64,000 nt of DNA from Formicarius rufipectus. Its lineage: Eukaryota; Chordata; Aves; Passeriformes; Formicariidae. The stretch covers positions 248,001 through 312,000 of the forward strand of contig VXAU01004018.1 in NCBI GenBank assembly GCA_013399695.1, given 5' to 3'. The position numbers and the translations under genes are program-made. The notes below the pieces were generated by a model that saw nothing but the letters and a program-made list of their open reading frames with translations, ran no database searches and was not told the origin of the DNA. Of the stretch, positions 24,244 through 37,249 are shown in pieces. Every line of letters starts with the position of its first letter. The stretch's first letter is position 1.

Positions 24244-26062
24244 AAATAAATACAGCATATTGTAAAATCAGTTATAAATCCACATAATGTAGCCTTAAAA
24301 CCTTTATGGTCTCTAACTGAAGACCACTTAGATATTTTCTCAGAGTGCAGTTCACTAAGACCCACTGAAATAATACATTGCAAGGTGGAGGTTCTTTGCT
24401 GTGGTTGTCCTGCGGCTCACTCTTAGCAGCTTAAGTTTCATAACCAGTAGGATTAATGTCAAACAGATCTCAAGGGGGCACAGGCATTAACCAAAATCAG
24501 GAAGAGCACTGGGTATAGCTATTCCTTTGGCAATTTCTGAGTTACACTTACAAAGCTAGAACAAACATTAAGTGGTACTTTCCCCAGTGCACTATATGGC
24601 ATCATGACAGCAGCATAAGCATATATTTTGAGTTCATTAGCTTCTTACTCTTTCAAAAAATCTTCTTGTCTAGTAAGATGTTATGAAGAATCATTTTCAT
24701 GTTTAGCAAAAACTTGATCTGTGAAACAGGAGAAATAAAGGACCTTAAAGCGGCTTGGATTAACAAACTTGCACTGACCTCTGATGGCTGTGAATGTGTA
24801 TGAAATATGGTACCACAGTTATCTGTACTTCCTTAAGAGCACCACTGCTCCAATTCAAATAATGTTGACAAGAAAAAAGCTCTTTTGAGATGGAAATGAA
24901 ATGATTCCTAAAGGAGTCCTGGGATTATTTTTTGCTTTGCATCATCATTCTTTCAAAAGCACAGTGAAAATGTACACAGCCCAAATGCTCCCAAGGAAGA
25001 ACTTATTTGCAGTGGGATGTCTGTTTATCTGCATTCCAGCTGTTTGGAAATTTCACAAGAAAGGTTTATTAAAACACCTGTCCACTTTATTTCATGTTCA
25101 TAAATGATTTTATAGGACAGCAAACACACAAGCATTAAAAAACTGTCAAAATTTTCATGACTGCTGAGTTCAAACTACACTACAGAAGACCCAGTTCCTA
25201 GGGCTGCTAAGCTGAGAGAAGCATATGAACTTAAACCATTGTCAGTATGGTATAAACTGTCTTGTGATCTTTACAATGGGCAACCAAAAAGTTTTTGGGT
25301 TGAAGGGGACGCAGACTTCATTCTGGCAAGATTGTCTCACAAGGGTTTGTCCCTGAGGTGAACTCTGAGAATTTCTAGGGCTTTATCCACTACTCTTAGA
25401 GCAGAAACTTTCAGCTTTGCATGTGAAACTGTTGTTCTATTAATATACCAAGCATGAGGGAACCACTTTGTATAATACCTTATCACTTCTTTCTGTGTTA
25501 ACCTAGAACAGGCAGACAGGTTCATCAAAGTATAATAGGGGAGGTGATCTGGCCTCTTCTGCTCAAGTACTACTGGTGGCATCAAGAACCTGTTAAAGTG
25601 CTCAGAGCCAACACTGAGCCACTTGCAGCATCATACTTGAATACTGACATGTGAACAGGTCACTTCTGTGCTCCATCTCAGCTCCACATTCGATATCCCA
25701 ATACACACTGGCCATACCACAGAAGAAAATGGGAGCCGTCTCACTTTCTCCTGTTGGATTACATGTGGTTGTTCAGCACACATTTCCTCCTGCCAGCTGG
25801 GTTTTCATGGGAGATAGCACCAGTGCCATTTAAAATTAAAAGAGGAAAAAAAAGCACAACTCCTGAAAATTCTTTGGTCTGAAAGTTGAGTTCTGAAATA
25901 ATTCAACTGGAAATAAAGATTTTTCGTTTGTTTTGGTGGGCTCTGAATCGGGTTCTTGGAGCTCAAAAGCACAGATGGGAACATAAACCAGTTACAGAAT
26001 TTACGTTTTGTTGGATGGCCCAACTTTTCACCATTTTATTTTGTCCTGCTTTGGAGAAAAAT
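24244..26062. other. Non-coding stretch
   Basis: AT-rich sequence with no recognised gene or repeat apart from the short palindrome at 25281-25302. Confidence 0.5.
25281..25302. repeat. Near-perfect palindrome, mariner-like in sequence
   Basis: CAACCAAAAA, a central G, then TTTTTGGGTTG form a 10-bp stem with one bulged base. The string resembles the terminal repeats of some mariner elements, but I find neither a second terminus nor a transposase frame nearby. It may be a solo end or a coincidence. Confidence 0.5.
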
Positions 26063-26587
26063 TTATAATCTTGAAATACTGAAATGCCTTTGATAATTTA
26101 ATATTAAACCTGAAAATAAAGCATAATAGTATGTCAAAATAAAAGGAAATGAGAAAGACAAAAGTAAATAAGAAAATGCAAGCAAAATAAACTCATGGAT
26201 TTTTTTTCCAGTCAACAGTATAGTTGGGATGGGAATAGTACTACAAGAAATTATTTTGACGAAAATACATTTTTCCAAAGTAAATGTAAAGGCAGCAGTC
26301 TTGGCACAGGAATCCTGATTGTCAATGACACTGCCAAAAAGCCTTTCCTGAATTACAGAGGTTCCTCTACAGGGAGGGGGTAAAAGGAGGGTTTTATTCC
26401 AGCTTCTTGTTGATAACACAAGGCCATAAAGAGACTGTTTCAGTGTTGGTTTAAAATAGAGGAGCCTCATTGCTGCACAATCTGACTGTATATGAATACA
26501 GGTTGAACTTGCCAGACAGGATCCGAGTCCTTCTGAAAAGCTTTTGCAATGGCAGCCAGCTGGAACCTGACATACCGAACAGAGCAC
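26063..26587 (-). other. Longest open frame in the window (174 codons), unassigned
   Basis: The frame starts MLCSVCQVPAGCHCKSF, is Cys- and Ser-rich in its first half, and has a hydrophobic stretch near residues 132-160 (about ILLAFSYLLLSFSFPF). I recognise no domain family. The second half derives from A-rich plus-strand DNA, which inflates Leu, Phe and Ser on the minus strand and lengthens chance frames. There is no promoter-like CpG content, and plus-strand frames overlap it. A chance open frame is the most likely explanation; a species-specific small gene is the alternative. Confidence 0.12.
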
Positions 26588-29500
26588 TGGTACTCAAAAG
26601 CACCTGAAGCCTCAAGTGGTAATTGAGGAAAGAACCCCAGTCGTTGAGGAAGGACTCCCAGTAAAGTCACAGCATCCTCTCTACCCCCATTTCCACCTTG
26701 TTCAAGGCTCTTTATACTGCCATAGAAGTGGGCTCTGTCAAAATGAAGAGATGTATGTTGTAGCTCGCTGTAAAATCACTGCTTGTGACCTTCAAACACA
26801 AGTAGGTGTGATTCTATGTAAGGGAGTTTAGACTAAGGTGACCATGAAAGATCATGCTCTTATCTAACACTACTTCTCTTTTCCAGGTCATATTATGTGC
26901 TATAAATTGAGTTCGAGTCCAGCACAGCACTCAAGGAGGTCTAAAACTGACAGGAGAGGGAGTCATTTGCAGGTGAAGAAGCAGAATACCGTGAAGGACA
27001 CAAGACACAACTCCTTTTGCCAGGGAGTGGTTGTAAGGTAGTGCCCTGGTGGCACCTGCAGACCTGCTGCTGCCCAGACAGCAAGCACTGGTGGCTAGAG
27101 ACCTTTGAACTATAGCCTGCTGTCACACAGATACATAGCAACATCCCAAAATATACCCACTCCATTTCTTACTTGGCTTGGATTGAGCCAGTTGGATGGT
27201 GGGTTCATGCTGAGTGTTGTGATGTAAGACTAGAGAGTCAAGTGTATATCTTCAATTACTGGAGTGTTCTTAAACTGGGAATGATTTATACAATTAAAAA
27301 AAATTACTGATCATTATTAGGTCAAGTAATTGCTTGCTCAAATGGCTTTTACAGCAAACTGTACAGAATGTACAATTCACAGTTCATTTTCTGGGATAAT
27401 CATAAAATGAGCAGGAAAATTGGCCAATTTACTAAAAATTATTATTATGTTTGATTATGCTTAAGAGCATTATGCTAAATCCAACTTCTGCTCACTTGAA
27501 TTTTGGTTTCTGAACTGCCTCTAGTAGCACAGGTGAATGCTATTGCAAGAATGGTTCTGATCAAATCTATACCTAAAATTTTTGAGATAAGGAGACAAAT
27601 TTTTTTTTTACCATTAAGTGAGGAAGTAAAACTAAATTTACACTTAGTGGAAGATTTTTCAGACTGCTGAGGCAACAGGCTTTTCCAATCTTTATTGGAA
27701 AGGACTGTACACTCACCAACTTCTTTAATCTCTTTAGTAAACAGAAAAATCTTGCTGGGAATATATTTTCTAGAAATACAAGAATATTTGAGGTGAAACA
27801 TTCTGTGAACTTTTTTTACCTCAGCGTTATGACTGACCTTTGTAATATTATAAAGTGAGACTGTGTGCTAGAAAGTGCCTTAAATAACCCAATATAAATT
27901 TCTTAATAGTATAGTCATGAAATACTGGGTGAAGTGGGAATGAAGGAAATATTAATTTTTTAATTGGTTTCTTTTTTGTTTTTTTTTTTACAGGATAAAC
28001 AGACGTTTTGCCATTGTACAGGGAAATGAAGAAATAAGACAGGAATAGGATCAGAATCTGGACCTATTAATTCATGTTTAACAGAGAAGAGAACCAATCA
28101 AATGAGATTCATGGGAGAGGGAGTTTGCCTATTGAAGAGCAGGAAAGTCACAAAATCTCAGGCTGCCACTCTGAGGTGGAAGGATAAATTGTGCAGAGAT
28201 ACCAAATACAGTTTAATTATATCAGTTTAATTATATTTTAACTATGGCAGAGCAGGTGACAGGGCACAGGAAGGCCACAGCTGCATAAGCACTTTAGAAG
28301 TAGCTAAATCTGAGCAGGAACATCTGGGAAGGAGGACAGCAGAATGCCACATAAATGAATCAAATTGAAACATGCAATGGAGTAATAACCAGGAGAGGAA
28401 GGAACATTGCTTACCTACGGGAAGAGATAAACTACTTCCAAGATACAAATTCTACCATGAGCATTGCGATCACCACACCAACCTAACTTGGGAATGCTGC
28501 AGTTAAAACAATTAATTCATTGCTCAAGATGCCCTGTGTTTAGCTGGGGTAATCAGCACACACAAAGCTGTTTGAGGATTTAAAATGAATTTTAAAAAAA
28601 AAGACAAAAAGAAACAAAGACAGCAATGTCAGAGTACTTCAGTTTCACTGTGAGATCAGTCACCCTTAGGCAGATGTACAGCACTGATCTTGTAAACTAA
28701 AGTGTCCTGCCTTCACAATGTTTTACCTCAGGAAAACAAAGGTGTATTAGTTACCCCGAGGTAAAAGAAAGGGAAAAAAAAAAGCTGCTCCAGCCTCAGT
28801 GAAGACAAGTAGTCAGTTTAATTTATTGTAAGGTATGTAGCAAGGCTGTGCCTGGATAAGAATACAGCAGTGGCCTCACAGACTTAGCCAGAGGCAAGCA
28901 CCTGAAGTGTCACCTTCCCCTTCAGTACTTGCAGTGACATAATCCACATTTGTTAGCTCACTCTAACAAGCTAATCTGTCTTGAGCAACAAAGGTAAAAC
29001 CTTCTTCTGTCTTGGTTTTGGGGTCAAAGGCAAAGCTTGAAGAAGGTTATTAGCACAATCAAACATATTCAGAATTGCTGGAAAACTGCTCTATTTAAAA
29101 ATTGGTTTGGTTTTGCTCCCAAATTTCTAAGGGTTTTTGTTTTGCTTTCAGTAAACAGAATGTACCTATCACCATCTTCTGTTTAAGCTGTTTTACCTTT
29201 TCCTTGCCTTCAACAGAAACCAATATATCAGTTCCTATATCCCACCCCAGATACACTCTCAGCTTCTGAGAATGAAGTTATTTATGCAAGATAAAAGTTG
29301 TACCTTCCTCTGACATTAAGGATCAGTCTGTTCTTCCCCAGGAGCTTCTGGAAGTGAATACCCCCAAGGAGCAGCAGTCAGCAATTTTGAAACCAGGTCA
29401 TTTAAATAAAAGGGAAAAATCTAGACTTTATAGATTAAAATGGAGGCAAAGTCATGAAATTCACATTAAATGTAATGTAAAATCAGAAGCAGTCTAGACC

Positions 29501-30671
29501 TTTTCTGTTTTAATTTGCTGATGAAGCAAGAGTAAAACCTTACCTGGGAGAAAGGCCAGCTTCTCAAAACCGTACACAATCTGTCAGACATCTCCCCTGA
29601 AACTGCATGACCTTTTTCTTCCATCCTTTCAGGGGCCCTCTGTTCAGGTAAGAAGATTCATTATTAGCAAGTGGGATATGAGCATTACTCCTATTCTAAT
29701 AATTGCATACACAGACACTGGAAAGCCTTTCCAACTGAAGTGTTCATTGAGTTTGAATTGAGACCACAAAATTTATGTCCTCTACATATTTGAGAACATT
29801 TTTGTGCATTAAGGGTATATGGTCATACCATAAGGTAATTCTGATCCTCTGCTAGGAGCCAGAGAATTTACAGTTAATAAATTCTCCCTATATAACTTTA
29901 AAACTCTCAGAGAGCTAGAAGTTGAGTGGCAGGCATTCAGCACACAGTAAGATCTGTAGGGATGTTAACAAACTGGCCTATCCCAGCTGGTACCCTTATC
30001 CTTCCAGCTCTATCAGTTTGGTATTAGCTGAACCTCATTTAAAACAGAATATTAACCTACTGATAGCAATATGTGGGATAAATGCATCCCAACCAGAAGC
30101 TGTCACGATCTAAGCCAAATTATGAAGGGAGACACGAGGGGTGGAAAACAGCACAGGAATTCCCAATATGAGACATGATTATCACATGGAATGCAGTGGT
30201 CAAGTCCATGGTGTTTGCAAACAATTTGCATATCTTCACCAAAGCAATCACACGTGGCAAATATTCAGTGGGTGTCTGCCACAAAATGCAGCAAACAAAT
30301 CATTAGTGCAGCTCAACCTGCATAGCCTTCTGATTCCTTATTTAGCTTAACAGGTTATTTTGGTACCTTTCTTATGGTTCAGACCTCCTTGGCCCTCTGC
30401 CTTTACCTTTTGTAACCTGGTTATAAAACAACCACTGGTTGTTTTCCATTCTTGTGATTTCACTGAACTACAAAAGAATATGTGACAAAGAACAAAAAAT
30501 AATTTACACCCTTTTAAAATTACATTAGAATTAACAAGTGGCCTTTTATTTTAGTCTCAGTTTTAACTAAAATTCAATCTATCTCTACTCAGAGGAACAT
30601 ATAGGGCATGATTTTCAACAGTGTCTCAATTTTTTCTAGCTTTAAGTGTAATTTTCCTCAACAGGGACTTT
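26588..30671. other. Non-coding stretch
   Basis: No supported gene. It contains an AT-rich block at about 27290-27470 with many TAAT/ATTA cores, a 14-bp tandem duplication at 28209-28236, and short A runs. Confidence 0.5.
28209..28236. repeat. Perfect 14-bp tandem duplication
   Basis: CAGTTTAATTATAT occurs twice in immediate succession with no difference, so the duplication is recent or conserved. Confidence 0.95.
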
Positions 30672-30706
30672 AAAAAAAAAAAAAAAAAAGAAAGAAAGAA
30701 AGAAAA
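30672..30706. repeat. Poly(A) passing into (GAAA)n
   Basis: An A run of about 18 bases is followed by four GAAA units. This is a compound microsatellite, with no processed gene upstream. Confidence 0.95.
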
Positions 30707-31409
30707 CCTGGGACCTCTCAAAAATTGCACAGTGTATGCTAGATAAGAACACTGATAAAATTTTCCAGTGACGTCACTGTGGTTTGGAGCTTAATCCAGA
30801 GTACCAGTTTATAGCTGAACTGGCCAGTGAGAGCAGCAACATGTGAGAGGCTCACAAAATCCCTGCCCAAACACAGAGCACTATGGTACCATACCAGGAG
30901 CTCTCCTTTGTGTTATTACCGCCTGAAAGAGAGAACCTGTGCTGAAGCATCACCCTGAAGACTGTGATAAGAGGGAGAACCAGTATATCCACTATTTTCT
31001 CTCTAATAAAAAGATCTGGAGGCAGACAGTAGTGTGAAGTTACCTCCTTTATACTGAGAATTAAATCTCCCTAAAGGGTCCCAGATCTAGGAAAGGTACA
31101 AAATCAGTACAAAATAGAAGCCTGGGAGAGTATCTCAGATGGGAAAGAAGATATGCTGGCTGAGCCCCTCAGCATGAATGGCAATGATATGTGACTAATC
31201 TCATTTATCAAATTGTAAATCTGGATCAGGAGATCTGGGACAATCAAATACCTAATTATTACCTCTATCACCTGATCTGCATAATGGTTTTTAATAAAAG
31301 CCCATAATCTACAAAATATAAGGATCCAAGATGTGGTATTCAAAGCTTACACTAAGCCTAACTATTTAAAGATAAATGATTGGGATCTTCACTCCTGTGT
31401 TTTTTACAG
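30707..31409. other. Non-coding stretch
   Basis: Nothing recognised. An A/T-rich sequence ends in a good pyrimidine tract before the exon-like block at 31410. Confidence 0.5.
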
Positions 31410-31595
31410 TGCAGACCTGAAGGTGTCACACAAGTTCAGGGACAAGCAAGTCTCCTGTACTGCACTGTCACATGTGTGGAGATCTGCATCAGTGCTGAAT
31501 CCACCACCTTTGATGGCCACATAGTCCTGCAGTACAGAATTGTTACTTGGGAAAAGATGCAGAAATCCTCTCTACAACCAGTAACGTGCTGCTGA
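31410..31595 (+). other. Exon-like open frame behind a strong splice acceptor
   Basis: A strong acceptor (CTCCTGTGTTTTTTACAG ending at 31409) is followed by 61 open codons and a stop at 31593-31595. The translation begins CRPEGVTQVQGQ, contains five Cys and alternates polar and hydrophobic residues (for example FDGHIVLQYR) like an extracellular beta-sheet domain. No family is recognised. A second plus frame (to 31524) and a minus frame (31436-31660) are also open here, and another plus frame runs 31547-31924. The block is GC-rich relative to its surroundings, and the absence of stops in several frames lowers confidence in any one of them. No good donor was found. Confidence 0.15.
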
Positions 31596-33951
31596 CAAAG
31601 CTTTGCCTGATGTCTGCAGCACTCCCAGGGCACATTTTGACATGCACACATTTCCTTCATAGAGGACTTAAGCTCAGCCTGAGTTTAAACTGTCCACAAA
31701 CACCATCTGCCCTTGCAGTGAGCACAGCACTTGTTCCTGTCTGGGGTTCCAGCAGCCCACTCTGGGACCTGGAAACAAGCAGGTTGCTGCACAAGCCAAC
31801 AGATGGCTGTCTTGCATTTCTTTCCATTAAGAATCACATTTGCTACAGAGAAACAACAGTCACTGTTCTCTGGAATCTAATTCCCATCAGGATTCTACAT
31901 GATTTTTCCAAAAAGAAGGAATAAGACATTAACTAAACCATTCCACCTTGTATATGCAGAAAATTTTAACTATCAGTGCTGCATTGTTTAAATATACCAC
32001 TGCTGTATTAAACATTCTTTTATTCTCATTAGGCCTCATCAATTTCAATATCAGATTTTTTCTGCTTTTATTTAAACCTTTTCAGTCTATGTACATTCAG
32101 CTGAATTAAGACAATAAATGCACATCATTCTCCAGCATAAGTAGGCAAGAGCACCTGGTCTACGCTACCTAGGAAATCAGTAAAATGACCCAGCAGTTCT
32201 ACCTGTCCTTCGGAATCTCAAAGTCAGTAGTTTTTACAGAGCCCAAGCACACTTGGCTGAATACCACCAAAAAAGTGAATAATTTTGTCATAAGCACTGT
32301 CAGCCCATTCAGTTATTATTTGTGGCTTATTATTAGCAACTGCATATGCATATCTGCATGACAAATATTTTCAGCCCTGAAGATGTTTGTGAATCCTAAA
32401 TACTTCACAAATAGTCAGTGAATGATTATCCATGCTCTAAAGGAATATCGCAAGTCATTGTGGGTTAGATCTTTTCAGTGATTTTCTCATTTTAACAGAC
32501 TAAATTATCTACCTGTAGTGTAGAAACAGAAGACTTGCCTAAGCAGAAAAATCAATTGCCTGAAAAGAAATAACAGATTCTTAAAGAACTAGTAGCAGGG
32601 GCTAGTTCATAAAAAACTCCTTTTTAGTAATTGCCCTTTTTCTTTATTTTATTTTTAAGTGGCAAGAGTTAGAAGAATTTTTGAGCAATTAACACATTCA
32701 TAGAAAACCTGATCAGTTCAGGAACAGGAGAAAAGGAAAAAAAGATAAATCAGTTCAGTAGCTCATCAAGAAAAATTTTGAACACCTTTAGTCCATAGTG
32801 GACTTAAAGATTTATAATTAATCACCAGTGTCAGAGTGAAATCCCCTCTATTCTTTAGGACTTAAAATAAATTAGACTTCATTCTGGACAAATGCACTGT
32901 TCAAAAGACATAATAAACACAATTTGAAAGAGTACAGTTTAGATTAATGGACAGATGAGCTAAAGATACAGGTGTTCACGTGGATACCAATTTTAACTCA
33001 ATTTTGTTTCTATTCACTTTTGTGGTTGGCATTCCACAGCAAACATGCATGTCAGACATATGCCAGCAAATATTCCTGTAGTGGTCACTTGAAAACATGC
33101 AATTTCTTCTTTACCATCCTCTGTCCTCAAAAAACTTTGTGGTAAAATCCCCCCTTCTAAATGCTTAAGCCAAAAGCAATAACATTTTGGATTTGAGGCA
33201 CATTCTTGAAGCTCCATGGAATTTGCACTCCCTTATATGCAGAGGCAAAAAAAAAAGGGCTGCTTTCTTCTCTTAGGAAATACAGCAAATGCAATATGAA
33301 ATATAAACTTTAGGAAGACAAGCCAGGAGAAGAAATAAGGACAGAGGATAATATGATAGCATTTTATAATTAAAATGCTTACAGTTTTTTCCAGATTATT
33401 TGTCCAAAACTGAAAGCCAGTTGGGGGTTGTAATTCCATTTATACAAATTTATTCTTTTTCAGAAAGCAGACTGCCTAGATTAAAATTCTTTTTTTAAAT
33501 AAACATTTCTGGCGGAAAAGAACACAATCCACATAGAAAAGCAGTTTCAAATCCACTATTCTAGGATAAAACAAAGCCATTAGGAGAACAGAAATGCTAT
33601 CATATGACTAACATGCCAAACAAATTATTACCTCCTCTGAACAGATGTCAAAAGGAATTTATAGTTCAAAGTTACTCAGGCAATCTTTCTAAATAAATAC
33701 TGCTTGGGAAAACACTACCGTTAATTTCAAAAGAGAAAGGAAAAATAAAACTTATCAAATGTAGGTTCTGCTGTTACTTACTCACCTCAACACATCACTC
33801 CTCAGTAAGGAGTTGCTTCTAAAACCGTGCTACCACATGAAAGAGAATGATGGTGATTAAGAGGAACGCAAAAGGTTTATTTTCTGGGATATCAGGAAAA
33901 AATATCTAGTTATGTACTCTGGGGAGAGTTTACATGGTATCAAATCCTTAC
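31596..33951. other. Non-coding stretch
   Basis: Apart from the open frame continuing to 31924, this is AT-rich sequence with no recognised gene or repeat. Confidence 0.5.
32290..32400. promoter_or_regulatory. Possible conserved non-coding element
   Basis: A dense set of TTATTA cores and a GCATATGCATAT octamer-like, partly palindromic motif (about 32342-32353) sit in sequence without open frames. The inference is from composition only. Confidence 0.15.
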
Positions 33952-33995
33952 CTTGTCTTTTCCCTCTGTCTTGGTAAGGGTTCGTTTTCTGACAT
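33952..33995 (-). other. Candidate initial coding exon (ATG to splice donor)
   Basis: Reading leftward, ACCATGT is a good Kozak context. The 44 bases from the ATG at 33995 encode MSENEPLPRQREKTR, with the last codon split, and end at AAG/GTAAGG, a strong donor (phase 2). The product start is hydrophilic, with no signal peptide. No CpG-rich promoter lies just upstream at higher coordinates, and the plus strand is open here too. No downstream exon was matched. Confidence 0.15.
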
Positions 33996-34009
33996 GGTAG
34001 AACTCAAAC

Positions 34010-34291
34010 ATGCACATGAGACCAGAGGGTCAGGCCAGAATCAGAGAGGAACAGACAGCTGGAGATTTTGCAGAATGTGATTGCATGGGATCTTTCACCA
34101 GAACCCAATCTCCCCAGGTTGCCAAAGATTACAAGGAGGATGATGATGATGAGTACATTCACATCCTGGTGAACAAGAACAGGCAGAAGACCAGGGATGT
34201 GACACTGATTACAGTCATGATACTCCTGAGGTCCTTTTTGTTCCTTAACACTTCAACCTGCAACAACATTTGCAAACAGGAGAGTGAATAA
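34010..34291 (+). other. Acidic open frame over a (GAT)n run
   Basis: A 93-codon plus-strand frame. Its Asp/Glu-rich middle comes from the simple repeat at 34137-34152. No acceptor, donor or domain supports it as a gene. Confidence 0.08.
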
Positions 34292-36533
34292 GGAACTGCA
34301 AAAAAAGACAATCTTGCCTTTACTGTGGTGCCTGGGTGTACTTTTGAAAGTATATTTTACACAGCAGATATTTAATTTGCAACAATCAACACGCAAGAAT
34401 TCTTGTGTAGCAAAAAATCCAATGGCCAGGTTTTTACTAGAAAAATATGTAGTCCACCTTTATATGACAGCAGAGTACATTAAAAGGCAGGATACTTGTG
34501 AAGTGAAACAACCACAGGTAAATTTTTCCTGGTCCAGTAGTTGACACAGCTCACAGTCTAAAGGAAAGTTTTATGGTTTACATAAGTCCTTGCATGGTGG
34601 GGACTCACCAAACAAATACCAACACAATCTCTGCTGAGAACCAATCTCTTGTCAGACTCTCAGCAACTCTTAAAATCCATGACCTCATTATCTTAAATAC
34701 CGCATGACTCCTTCTTGTAGGACTTTATTTATTTTAACAGATGACTGTGTTCCATTGCCAGGATGCTGGGAATTGCCCAGACTACTGGGTCCTGCTGAAG
34801 CTGCACGATCTCACTGCAGACACCCATCCCCATGTGCGGCTGATGCAGTGATGGGCAGTCTCTCCTCAGAAACAGGCTGTCACCCACAGAGGAGCGATCA
34901 CAGCCAGGGCTCCTTAACATATGCCAAGGTTACCTTGGCATCCAAATGAAACTTAAAACCCCCAGCAACAAAAATAACTTGTGGCATTGGCAGTGGATAA
35001 GAGTGACATGCTGCAAGTCTTCCCTGTGAGTGCATTGGAGAGGGGCACTGTGGAAGGTTGCCATCATCCCTATCAGTAGAAGTACTTGCTCATTCCAGTG
35101 TTGATGGACATTATCAGCAGCTCCTTATAAGCAGGCTGCATTATGCATTCATAATGGAGCTATCAGACCTTTCTTTGTTACTTTAATTTGCTTTCAGATT
35201 TAACAAAAATTTGGGATTCTTCCCTGCGGTTTCCATCCCTTCTTTTACCAAATTCCCTGCTGCTTCAGAATATTTAACTTTTTATGTTTCTGAGTTGAAG
35301 CTTGTGAAATCTGCTGATCTGGAAAATGAACAGACCAGCACAGTATTTCTAGATATGGACAGGACCTCTCATGCTGTGGCAAAGTCTTCAAGACAGTGCT
35401 CCTCATACCTGTAGTGTCAAACTCTAGAATTTCTGCATTCATTCACAGTCCAGTCCAGGAATTAGGAAAATTATCAGAAAATGTTTCAGAGTTTCTGATG
35501 TAGGTGATGATGCTCAAACTGCATTCCTTGACCTCTTTGTCAGGATGTAGCAGCCCATTGTCACTGGAGCTGACTTGAAAGCACAAGAGGGGCAACTCTG
35601 CTTTGCCTTCATGTCTGCACAGTTATTCCTTAAACTCGTCTTAGGAGTGTTGATAACATGTACTTATGCTTGGCTATTTCAGATCCACTGGCAAACCACA
35701 GCAATCCTGTTCCTAGATACAATACGGTCTTGGAAGATTCTCATGGTGCCCATGATCCAGTTGGTGTGCAGAAATACCTAAATGGTTACATTAATATTGG
35801 TTTGTTTTTTTTTTTTTTTTTTAACTATAATGCACTTAGTAACAGCCTATGTATTTTAAAAATATTATTAATGTCTTTCTTCATCCAACCACCTACTGAA
35901 AAATTTCTGAATGAACATCTGTTTTCTGACTGAGTCAGGATCTTAAATCTATGAGGTACTGGTTCATATTCAGCCTAAGAACAGTAAGAGTCAAAATTAT
36001 CCCCACAGAAGCACTACTCATATTAAATGAACTTGCTGAAGTAAAGTAAAATATAATTACAGAAGGTAGAAATGCCACGGTCCTCATCAAAACTGGTTAA
36101 AATTAAATCTGAAGATATCCCCAGCTAGAAGCTGAGACACAGTGCTGGAGAAGCTCACTTGCTAAATCAATATAAAATCAGAAGTTTCTTGTCTTGTAAT
36201 GGTTGACTGTGTACTCTACTTACCCTAAACTCAGTGATAAAGTACGTATTGACTACAACAGAGTAGAGCTGATCGGACTATGGCACTGCCTTTTAGGAAA
36301 TACCACTCATAGGTAATAAAATAACAAGGAACTAGGACAAAGATCTGGACTCATCTCATAGTTCTTCCTTAAATTTCTTGTGTGAGTGAAAATAAAAGTC
36401 AGACCATTCCTCTATAACAGAGTTGTCAGATTCAAACCAGAGTAAAGAAACTTTCCATTCCTTCGCTTCTTATCTTAGTCTAAGAAAGAAGATTTATCCC
36501 CATCCCTTACCTTCCTCAACACCATACTTGTAG
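34292..36533. other. Non-coding stretch
   Basis: Unique-looking sequence with an 18-base T run at 35805-35822. No supported gene. Confidence 0.5.
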
Positions 36534-37000
36534 CAATATAGAATTACAGAATGGTTTGTGTTGGAAGGGACCTCAAAGATCATCCAGTTCCAACCTCCCT
36601 GCCATGGGGACAGGGAGAGCACCTTCCAATAGACCAGGTTGATCAGAGCTCCATCTGGCCTGGCCTTCAACACTGCCAGGGATGGGACATCCACAACTTT
36701 TTCTGGAAGACCTGTTCCAGTGCCTCACCACCTTCACAGTAAAGAATTTCTTCTGTATATCTAACCTAAATTCCCCTTCTTTCAGTTTGAAGCCATTACT
36801 CCTCAACCAATCACTACAGTTCCTGGTGGAATCCCTCTCCATCTTCCTTGCACACTCCCTTCAAACACTGGAAGGTTACTCTGAGGTCTCCACACAACCT
36901 TCTCTTCTCCAGGCTGAACAGCCCCAACTTTCTCAGCCTGTAAACAGCATAATCATGAAGTGCTCTTGTATGCACTGAACCCCATCATGGGCATGAACCT
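36534..37000 (-). mobile_element. CR1 LINE 3' end, antisense
   Basis: The block opens with a degenerate form of the CR1 terminal octamer region (ATAGAATTACAGAATGG) and then follows the classic avian antisense 3' end: TTGGAAGGGACCTCAAAGAT at about 36569, ACCTTCCAATAGACCAGGTT, GCCTTCAACACTGCCAGGGA, CAGTGCCTCACCACC, AAGAATTTCTTCTG and CTTCTCTTCTCCAGGCTGAA near 36900. The insert is therefore on the minus strand and 5'-truncated, as most CR1 copies are. The match decays after about 36945, so the left-to-right end (the element's 5' side) is uncertain by about 60 bases. It is far better preserved than the copy at 7400-8465 and is not coding. Confidence 0.95.
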
Positions 37001-37249
37001 AAAACAGCTGAGCCCGAAACCCAGTAAAGGGCTATTTGAGATCATGCTCAGCTATAGGACACATTTCTCCAGGAGCCTCCTCATCTTGTCCCCCTGCACA
37101 GAAAGACACAATTTAGACACCTATGATGCAGAAGCAGCTGAGGTAAAACTTTGAACACGCTAATGTAGTTTTCCAAGAAACCAAATCTGGTATCTCCCTT
37201 CTGTGCTGCACACAGGAACATTGCTCACCTCTCCCCAAGTACAAATGTC

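Noticed and set aside
26063..26587. 174-codon open frame as a protein-coding gene
   Set aside because: No domain, no CpG promoter, and codon content shaped by A-rich DNA. It is kept only as an unassigned open frame at low confidence.
36573..36842. Minus-strand open frame inside the younger CR1
   Set aside because: It lies in the CR1 3' region, which is largely untranslated in the element, so the frame is incidental.
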